Positions 55,136 to 64,000 of a stretch of DNA of 64,000 nucleotides are shown here, in pieces. This stretch comes from Acholoe squamosa (lineage: Eukaryota > Annelida > Polychaeta > Phyllodocida > Polynoidae): NCBI GenBank assembly GCA_949317995.1, contig OX439050.1:50965777-51029776 (forward strand). Direction: 5' to 3'. Position numbers and translations under genes: made by a program. A model generated the notes under the pieces. The model searched no databases and was not told the origin of the DNA. It saw only the letters and a list, made by a program, of their open reading frames with translations. The stretch's first letter is position 1, and each line of letters opens with the position of its first letter.

Positions 55136-56696
55136 ATCTATGTATACGTTCACTGCAGGATAGTTCCAGTTATGTAGAACAAGTAGGCAATCCTACTTCC
55201 AGTTCTCCGGCTGTGTACATATCCTCAGTATACAGAGAGGACATATAACAACCTACCGTAGAACTGTGCCTGAAGTCAGAGTACACCTAATATGTTTGGT
55301 TTTAAATTACATGTTTATATAAAGTACAGTATTAAAATGACCAAAAGTTAGCACTTAAATTTGCCTTTAATATATAAGAGGTATTACAGTCATAGTAATA
55401 TGAGTTTATCAACCCCTTATAGGGTCGGTATAGTAGGATTTTTTTTGGTGAAAGTTCACTACACCCAGCTGGCCTTATTATCCTTTCTCCCCATTCATTT
55501 TTTGGATGAGTGGTGAGAAAATATGACAGGCTCTTATAGCAGGTTATGTGGGTTTCCACCAAAGAAAATTTTGCGGAAAGACTTATAGCGTCGCTGTGAT
55601 GCATTACATTAGCACAGGTGAATTACTATTGTTATTTGCGACTGTTACATCCACGAATCCTAACATTAAATGATTATTATAATGCTGTAAGATATTCTTC
55701 AGCTCCTTAAAGATTACGGACTGTAGATAATAGTGTTGATGTGATAAGGTTCACCTTTTTCTTATACCATAGATAATGGTCCTTGGGGTCTAGATGGCGG
55801 AGACTGAGTGGTAGAGGTAGTTTCATATATATGAAGAGATTATGATGGAGATGGAGTCTTGTCTTAATGAATTATTCTTACATTTGTAAGAAGCACCTGC
55901 TTTAAGTAATAGATTATTGTCACTGGAAATGCAACACATCAAAATGAATTGATATATCTGGTTCTGGAATCTTATTAAAGATTTATAAATTCACCATTTT
56001 TGGCTCTGCACTGCAAGTTTGATTTAATTATGTTGTAAATAAAATATACAGTTGTGGTATGCCCAACTTAGTGATGTCTTGTAAGCTCACATCCTATTCA
56101 TACTCGCATACTGCAATTTCCATGTATAAGGCACGGTTTACATGCGAGGATGCATTTTTGGTGCGGCTTATAGGTGAGGAGAGGATTTTCTGCCCAAGAA
56201 TCCATACAATGGTCTGGAGGAGCTGCAAGCTTCCCATAGGTTTTTGAATTTCAAACAGCCATTGATTAGCACAGTAGTTATTTTTTCAAAACTCTTTATA
56301 TCACATCCAAAAGGCATGGGTGCATCTTATATGCGGGGTGTGCCTACATACCTGGGGTATTACATCCATATTCATCCAGTTCTATACACTCATTCCGCTA
56401 CTACAGAGCACTGTGGGGCTAGTGGTGTTGGTATTAGATGTGTCATGGAAATGATACTGTGGTCCTAAAACTAATCCTATGTGTTCGGTATGGTGGAAAT
56501 AGCAGTGAGATAGTGCCATATGATGAGGGGATTATCCCGGAGATGGAGTCGGTGTGTTCCATCAGGGACTGCCTTTATGGGACTGTCTGTTTGCTCTGAC
56601 TTATGTAAATAATACCAGTGTTTTATTACAGTAGAACTGGTTATCCCAATGATGCCGCCATGTCCTGTCCATTGTTAAACCTTACTTCCCAACAGT

Positions 56697-56870
56697 ACAC
56701 TCTTAAAAATTGCTGTTGAATCTACCAGGCATCCTCATAAAACTGAACAGTGAACAATTTAAATTGTAACGCAGTGAAACAATGTAGTTTATACAACAAA
56801 GCCTCAGTAAAGCATTGTAGTACAAGGAATCTTATTGAAAATAGTGGTGGATCTCTGGCAACTAAGGAGC
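56697..56870 (+). mobile_element. CACTGTAAAAAA-family copy in unit A only
   Basis: TTGCTGTTGAATCTACCAGG through GGATCTCTGGCAACTAAGG is a more diverged family member. The matching site in unit B (about 60842) goes from AAACCTTACTTACCC directly into unrelated sequence, so the copy is absent there. Confidence 0.7.
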
Positions 56871-59800
56871 AAGCGCCATCTTGACAGCTAAGGTCATATA
56901 CATGGCGAGAAAACTAAGATAGACGTTATTGATGGCTGAAGACTCTTTTAAGATGGGTCGACAGAACAACCTGCAGTGCTACTTTATTTGCTCTTTGGTT
57001 GTGTCTTGGTTTGTTATGCCAAGATAAGGCCTTTTTGTTTGTTGCAGTTTTATGGCTATAGAGAAAACCCAGACATAATGTATTATTCTCTCATAAAGAT
57101 TTTGAAAAAAAAGGAAAAGGAAAAATGAATGATAAATCTCGTTGGAAGGGAATCACCTGCAATGGAACCATTGCCTTTGTATTCATGTTATCTTAGTTCA
57201 TTTCTGTTACAACATTGTATCCATCATCATATTATTCCATCCCTATAGACCAGGGGAGGTCTATATACGACCTTCAGCACAAGTCCGTATAACCTTCAGC
57301 ACACATCCCCCAGTTATTACCTCACTGTGGAGCTGGTGTTACCAGAGGAGGTGTCATCACGGGTAAACAATAGAGCATAGGGCACACATAATCATGTCAC
57401 ACACTCACCAAGTAGTAGAATCCTTGTGCTGCTGATGATGATCACTGCATCTGGGGTACCTGTCTGTATCCAACTGATAAAAACTGTGGATCTCATCACT
57501 TCTGTACTTATGTGTCTGGGGAAAGGCAATGTATTGGTCCATTATGGCTGTATCTTCTTAATATAGGAATTACTGGACCATAATGTTAGACCCACATAAA
57601 ATATTCTAGGGAAGTGCTGCAAACTCCCACCATACCTTATTGAGGTGAAATAATGCACATATCCCCCACCTAAATACTGGTCCCAATGGAATATCTAGGA
57701 AAATATACCAACTTCCAGCATGGCTCTGCACACAGTGGTCCCCCAGACAGTGTATGTATGAGAAGGGCCATCCTCCAGGGTGGCAAATTGAATAGGACGT
57801 GTCGCTGCAGGCGTTCCCTTCACCCCAGTGCCTACCTCCTGGTGCCCTCCTGTTTCCATATGAGGTTTGTGGGATTAAAACTGACCAAAGTTATTGTGTG
57901 CACAAGTTTAGGCTTCCTTGCCCAAGTTTTAAGTGCCCACCCATGTCAATATATAAGTGACTGTGCTTATAGACTGCTATGCATAACTATATTGACTTTG
58001 TACTGGCCACATTGCCAATCAATCCTAGACAATGTTTTGGCTGGAACAAGCTGGATTCCAAATATATAATATATGGGAATGAAATGAGCTGGTGTCAGCA
58101 TGCTTGTGGGACTATTTGGGACCAGTTCCGTTCCGTTTTGTATTAAGTTGCCCAAAGCTCAAATACTTATAGATTCCTATTAATATTGGTCCATATGCAA
58201 TGGGTCTCTGGGAACACAGGCACAGATTTAGGCATCCATACACCCATGTATCTTATAGCTCTGAGGAACTCATCACGTGACCGTGCTAATCTGCTACTTG
58301 CTTGGCTACAGTAGAGCTATTATTGTGGGAGTAGAACCAGGACTTCATTGAATACTGGTGGAGATGGATATCCAGGCTAGAACCAGTGCAGTAGAACTCA
58401 GAGATGTCAGACCTTCAGAGGTCTGTCTATTTTCAGATGTTCAAACTTTCCCAAAAGTCAGACATCTCAGAGGCTTCTTCCATCTTGTGGTCATAATATA
58501 GATAGAGGGAATTACATTAATCATAGATACCCTTACAACATGCCCTTTCTACTTCTATGGAGCATAAGGCTGAGCATAGTCCAGGCTTCAGCAGGTGAAA
58601 TAAGCATGCCTTGTGCTGCCCTCTAGCCTTTTCTAGACAATTGGCTGAAATTCAAATGCAGTCTTTTAATTGTTTTTCTATCACCATCCAATCTAGAGAT
58701 GGTTTTAAATGTTTTTAATGAGGGGGACAGGTTGAAATGAAGATGAGATGGGTGCTTTTAGTATAATAAATTGAGGGAAATGGGTGCTTTGCTAAGACCC
58801 AAAAATTTCAGAGGTTGATCCCATACCCAACTGACATCTCTGAGAACTCACTTTGGAAAATTGGATAATCCTGTAGATCTATGAAAATATAGGTGTGCAG
58901 ACAGTAACCCCCCCCCCCCCCCCACTGATGTAGACAGCCTCCATGGTAAACTAAAAATAATATGTGCAAATCTGTATGGTGATTCAGGTGTATACTTGGT
59001 CAGTTTAATGCCTCTGTGAGGTGACATTTAGAATAAATGCCATATTCCCTTAGGTCCAGCCAATGGTGCACCAGGACAAGTCAAGTGTTACTCCCAGAAC
59101 TATGTCACAATTAACCCTTTACAACAAGCGCGAAGCAACGAGCATTTCAAATTCAACATGTATAAAACTTTATCCAATTTGGTATACCATACTGTGGAAT
59201 CCAATCAAGTGTGTTGATATCGTTGTGCTTTTTCCTTCAGTCATTCCAATAATATTATAACAGTCTAAATTGATTCAGAAGTCAATGGGAAAATCTAGTG
59301 GATGCCCTGAGGGAATACTTCAACACATGTTCCTTATCTTGTACAGGTATGGGTAAAATGGAGGAAATACCATCAGGTGCATTGCAATTTAGGGGATAAT
59401 CATGTTGGATAAATGATTTAGAAAGGTATGTGGGTTGAGGGTGGTTCTAGGTTGGGGTGAGCAAATTGCATTTTGAGAGGGGAATGACCTGAGGAAACAG
59501 TTGCAAGTTATAATTGGTGTTATAGAGGTACAAGCTAAGTCATAAGGGGTGTGTAGGCCTAGTGCAAGCCTACATCAACATTTAATCCATAAAGACCAGG
59601 ACAGTACCTCAAATCATTTCCTATATTTCCAGCATGATTCATGAATGTGGCACTATTTAGTTATTTGCCACTGCTGTATTTCTACATACTGCTGGCCGTA
59701 CAGAGTTAGTTCATGACCAGGGGGTTACTTTCCTGCACTGCCCACCCCCAACCCCCTGGATGAAGCAAGATGCATTATATCTATGAATATCTGTGGATAA

Positions 59801-62800
59801 TTATACCAGCTATGTAGAACAGATAATCCAAATTGGTGAAGTCCTTAGGTTTACTTACTGCGCCTACTATGTGAGGTTTTAAAACCACCTGTATAATAGC
59901 ACAGTGCTTAATGACCAAAGGTTGACTCTTAGGTTTGCCTTTGATATAGGCCTGGCATGAACTTAGAGTGCGCCATATACGCAAGGTGCACCTTATATGT
60001 GAGGTATTTTGGGAATATGAGTTATCAACCCCTGAGGATCGACATGATGCATCACTGTAGCACATGCTAAATACTATTGTTTTTTGCAACTGCTACATCC
60101 ACAAATGCTAACATTAAAGGATACTTTTACTGCATTAAGATATTCTGCAGCTCTTTAAGGATTATGGGCTGTAGATATAGTGTTGATGGGATAAGGTGTA
60201 CTTTTTTTTTACCATAAGCAGGCTACCATAGATAATAATCTTTGGGGTCTAGATGGCGGAGACTGAGTGGTCGAGGTAGTGTTACACATATGAAGAGAAT
60301 TACTCTAGCGTTTATATGAAGCATCAGCTTAGTAACAGGTCATTTATGTCACTGGAAATGTAGTACATCAAAATGAATTGATTTATCTGCCTCTAGATTG
60401 CATTTATCATTTCTCCTCTGCACTGCAAGTCTGATTTGAGTAAAGTATACAGTTGTGGTATGTCCATCTTGGTATGTCTTGTAAGCTTTTTATGCTGTTC
60501 ATACTTCCATCCATTTCTGCACACCAATGCAGCTCCTACAGAGCGATGTGCCTATATGGACTGGAGGCCTGGTGCTGTTGTTATTAGATGTGGCATAGTG
60601 ATGATACTGTGGAACTAGAACTAATCCTAGGTGGTTTGTATGGTGGAAATAGTGCCATGTAAATAGTGCCATATGATGAGGGGGATTATAGCAGGGATGG
60701 AGGTGGTGTGTTCCATCAGAGACTGCCTTTATGGGACTGTCTAATAGCCCTGCATTATGTAAATAATACCAGCTTTTTATTACAGTAGAACTGGTCATCC
60801 CATAGAGGTAGCCATGTCCCGTCCATTGTTAAACCTTACTTACCCAAAGCAAGTGAGTAATGAAACACCATTTGGTAGATGATTTCATATACATTGTGAG
60901 AAAGTAACATAAAACAGCAATTGATGGAGGGATGTGTGCCATTGCCGGCACATTATATGGACAGACACACAGATGGGATTGAAAAGAGAAGACTCTTTTA
61001 AGATGGGCGCACAGACCAACCTGCATTGCTCCTTAATTTCATTAACAAATATTCTTTGATTGGTTATGTCTTGGGTTAAATTGTGAAGCAGCCTTTTTGT
61101 TTATTGCAATTGGATGGCTATAGTCTAGAGAAAACCAGACATGATCGTTCTCCCATAATTTTTCTTTTGAAAAGTAAAGAAAAATGAATGAGAAATTTTG
61201 ACCCATCTGGAAAAAATGTGCATCCGGGGGCGGGTTTAGTTCTGCATTTGGCCACCAGGGGGTAGTGTATGAGTTAAACACTGAAGAATATACCAAAAAA
61301 AATGACTTAGATCAATTTTTGAAGGGGAATTCAGTGGTATGCTCAGAATTATTCCTTTTTTTTTTTACTGAAAACGTTCCATTTATTAAATGCAAAAGAG
61401 ACATCCATTGCCATGGAAACATAGATAATTATTCTGAATGGTATTTTTGCTGCAAATGTGTTGGATATTTACATAAGGAACTCAGACCCGAAAACAGACC
61501 CAGAAAATTTCCTCTAGAACCAATTTTATGATAAAAACATCACATTTCTTTGTTTATTTTTCCACAAATCCACTATTTAAGCTAGGATATAATGTATTTA
61601 GAACATCATCGTATTATTCCATCCCTATAGATGGACTAGGGGAGGTTTATAGGACATTCGGCACAAGTCTGTATGACCTTCAGCACACATCCCCAAGTCA
61701 TTACCTCATTATGGGGCTTCTGTTACTATGGGAGGTGTTATCAAGGGTAGACAATAGAGCATAGAGCACACATAATCATGTCACACACTCACCTAGTAGT
61801 AGAAGTGGCCTTCTGCTGCTGATGATCATTGCATCTGGGGTACCTGCCCATAGCCGACCGATAAATCTACCATCTGTACATCTCATCAGTTCTGGAAATA
61901 ATGTGTCCAGGGAAAGGCATGAGACTAGTCATAATCTCTTTGGACTAGTGCTGGATAGAATTGAGTAATTATATGTATCTACTTAAGTATATTTTCTGAA
62001 ATGTTCTGCAAATGGTAACTAGATTTATCTGCTATTAGCAGAGTTTTGGATGGCATGGGTATACCAAAGCTTAAAACACAGGGGAAATGCCAAAAGAGTG
62101 GTCTGGTTAGGAGTAGTATAGGCCTACTGACAACTAGACAGATAGTGAATGAAACAAGCTCACCTTTGACATGCAACTATAACTCATTAAATCATTACGG
62201 CTCGGATTGGCGCAATAATGCAAACCTGTAACCATCAGTGAATTTGTGCATTATATTGAAGAAACTATGTTTTGGAGGCATCATGCATTTGCTGAAGTGG
62301 TATAGCTGGAGATGATTATACATAGAATTTTGCATGTGTTAAATCGATCTTTTATCTTGGTTACTAGTACCCAGGGTGCTTTGCAGAATAGGATGCTCAG
62401 CTTCATTAGGAATATTAAAAATGATAATGCTGATTTTAAAAAGAAGACAAAAAATGCACTGAACTGGTTCAGTATGGCACTGATCTTTTTAATATAGGAT
62501 TTACTGGGCCATATGAGACCCATGTAAAATATTCTGGGGAAGTGCTGCAAACTCCCTTTGTACCATATAGGGCTGTCCATCTCTAGTTCTGCACTTATCA
62601 CCAGGGGGCCCACGTGAACTAAAGGATGAACTCACTCCCTGAACCTCTACAGTCCTACAGTATATACATTTAAGATACATGTATTCACTGATCGATATTG
62701 AAGAGGAATTGATATTTTAACTCATCCCCTAATACATTGAATATGTCCCCAAATGGTAGATGAAGATCTAAGAGCAGATGGTTGTAGAATACCTTATAAA

Positions 62801-62878
62801 TACCCATCCAGACTGAAGGTTCCCCAAGCCCCCAGAGCACTCACAGGCCACCCTCCCTGACCCACTAACACCGTCCCC

Positions 62879-62949
62879 CCTCCTCCAGTGTCACGGCCTA
62901 CACCCTGCTGCCGCCAGTCAGTGGTGGAGGCCACCTTCCTTCTACTCCA
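62879..62949 (+). CDS. Candidate exon after a strong pyrimidine-rich acceptor
   Basis: CCCACTAACACCGTCCCCCC then TCCTCCAG (ending 62888) has a branch-point-like CTAAC and a long pyrimidine tract, the best 3' splice site I see in the window. Downstream, one frame reads VTAYTLLPPVSGGGHLPSTP then GRAFAVNHAYIN. The corresponding place in unit A (57825-57860) also has CCCCAG followed by a frame reading AYLLVPSCFHM, so a duplicated exon is conceivable. No donor is obvious and no family is recognised. Confidence 0.2.
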
Positions 62950-63044
62950 GGGCGTGCATTTGCTGTGAACCATGCGTATATCAACAGCTTGTATTTCTTA
63001 ATTACAATTATTAGCGTTTAATCAACGTTATGATAGAGCACGCA

Positions 63045-63107
63045 TGGGTCTATGGTTCAATATTCCACGACCGTGATACTGGAGTGGAATATTGAACCAT
63101 AGACCCA
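63045..63107. repeat. Hairpin with 24-bp perfect arms
   Basis: TGGGTCTATGGTTCAATATT plus CCAC is exactly inverted at 63084-63107 around a 15-base loop. It is not present in unit A. Confidence 0.93.
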
Positions 63108-63713
63108 CAAGTTTTATATTAAGATGACCAAAGTTCAAATGCTTAAAGATTCCTATGAATATTGGTCCATCTGCAATGGGTCTCTGGGAACACAGGCACA
63201 TAATAAGGCATACACCCAGGTATCTTATATGCCACCCTTTCATCAGCTAGCAGATGGCGCTAGTAGCAGTCATGCCAATTCACAATTTTATTTTGATAAT
63301 CACATTATCGTGCTTCCTGCCTGGCTACTGTAGCACCATTATTGTGGGACAAGAACCAGGAGTTCATTGAATACTGGTGAACCTGGATATCCAGGCTAGA
63401 ACCAGTGCAGTGGAATACACTTTGGACAAATTAGGAAATCCTACAAATATGACCAATCTTATGAAAATACATGGGTGTGCACACAGTTACCCTCAACCCC
63501 CACCTCATCCCCCCAACCCCCCCAACCCCCAACTAACATCAGCAGCCTACAGGGTAACCTGGAAATGCTTGTATATTTGAATTGTGTTTCGGAGGGCTGT
63601 GTAGATTTGGTCAGTTTTAATGCCTCTGCGAGGTGACATTCAGAATAAATGTCATATTCCCTCAGGTCCAGCCAATGGTGCACCAGGACAAGTCAAGGGT
63701 TACTCCCAGAACT

Positions 63714-63947
63714 CGGGCTTCCCTAGCCCACTTAAAAGGGTCTATTTCTCCTCTTTGCTTTCCACGGGCTTCCCTAGCCCACTTAAAAAGAGTCTATTTC
63801 TCCTCTTTCCTATCCCCTCGGGATGTGTGTGGTGCACATATGCATGGGCACTGACACATTCCCCTGTGAAATTGTGTAATGTTGTTCTCGCCATGAATAT
63901 GACCTTAGCTGTCAAAATGGCGTTAAACATCTATTACTCACTCACTC
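63714..63947 (+). mobile_element. SINE with duplicated head, unit B only
   Basis: The first about 50 bp (CGGGCTTCCCTAGCCCACTT to CTCCTCTTTGCTTTCCA) is followed by a complete family copy starting again at about 63765. A perfect 12-bp duplication ACTCCCAGAACT flanks it (63702-63713 and 63948-63959). The paralogous site in unit A (59092-59103) shows the same ACTCCCAGAACT once, with no insert, which is an exact empty site. Confidence 0.95.
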
Positions 63948-64000
63948 ACTCCCAGAACTATGTCACAATTAACCCTACATAGCAAGCAGTGTGTTTTAAT

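Larger units (their letters stand above)
54120..59135 (+). repeat. Tandem segmental duplication, unit A
   Basis: From CATTTCAAATTCAACATGTA onward this segment aligns in order with 59146-64000. Anchors include TTTATCCAATTTGRTATA, CTAGTGGATGCCCTGAGGGA, GGGGTCTAGATGGCGGAGAC, GTCCATTGTTAAACCTTACT, GGAAGTGCTGCAAACTCCC, GGTCTCTGGGAACACAGG and TCCAGCCAATGGTGCACCAG. Divergence is moderate, with many indels. Unit A uniquely carries mobile elements at 54565, 55066 and 56697. No conserved long open frame is shared by the two units. Confidence 0.92.
59146..64000 (+). repeat. Tandem segmental duplication, unit B (runs off the window)
   Basis: This is collinear with unit A from CATTTCAAATTCAACATGTA at 59147. 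The offset is about 5.0 kb at the left and 4.6 kb near 63.6 kb because each unit has its own insertions and deletions. It carries a hairpin (63045) and a SINE (63714) absent from unit A. The end lies at or beyond 64000, so further units may follow. Confidence 0.9.

Noticed and set aside
57686..58069. 127-codon frame in unit A
   Set aside because: The frame is not maintained at the matching place in unit B and shows no recognisable domain. Only a short piece is considered as a possible exon.
62281..62613. 110-codon minus-strand hydrophobic frame
   Set aside because: It is driven by an AT-rich stretch. No counterpart frame in unit A and no recognisable family.

Overview
This window is gene-poor eukaryotic DNA, most likely from a marine invertebrate. 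It is AT-rich and carries many 180-bp retroposons with 12-14 bp target-site duplications (TSDs), miniature DNA transposons with 3-bp or 8-bp TSDs, tandem arrays, and isolated splice-site-like signals. One retroposon ends in a (CACT)n-type tail following a GGCGTTAAAC motif, which recalls SINE tails common in molluscs. A lophotrochozoan source is therefore my best guess, not a demonstrated one. I see no operon, no bacterial gene organisation and no intact recognisable protein gene. Every open frame above about 100 codons lies in repeats or lacks a recognisable domain. The window is best read as intronic or intergenic DNA, with a few short GC-richer islands that may be exons.

Layout. 0-10 kb: Harbinger-type miniature elements (MITEs, TSD TAA/TTA) at 1.7, 3.8, 5.3 and 8.1 kb, a 53-bp minisatellite at 4.1-6.2 kb interrupted by nested foldback elements, and the first SINE copies. 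10-16 kb: a possible CpG-containing promoter near 10.76 kb, three GC-rich exon-like islands (12.8-15.2 kb) and a 34-bp tandem repeat. 16.8-28.3 kb: a composite repeat region bounded by related terminal hairpin modules. It contains a diverged series of stem-loop units (17.9-20.2 kb) and a 4.4-kb foldback element with about 27 copies of a 135-bp satellite (20.5-24.8 kb). A 74-bp perfect palindrome and tRNA-derived SINEs follow. 28.3-45 kb: mostly featureless AT-rich DNA with dispersed foldback elements, including a 500-bp long inverted repeat at 36.25-36.75 kb. 45-53 kb: nested SINE/MITE insertions, a 50-bp array (46.8-48.0 kb), a 62-bp array (49.0-49.6 kb) and a few exon-like segments. 54.1-64.0 kb: a tandem segmental duplication of roughly 4.6-5.0 kb units, in which several mobile elements are present in one copy only.

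The most interesting signals are the following. (1) A repeated, structured unit at 17.9-20.2 kb has several stem-loops conserved between copies, and some base pairs change in a compensatory way. (2) One SINE family has one head but two unrelated 3' tails. (3) Satellite arrays are enclosed by long inverted repeats. (4) The diverged tandem duplication acts as an internal record of insertion order. Families are named only where TSD length and terminal sequence support it; protein function is left unassigned throughout.
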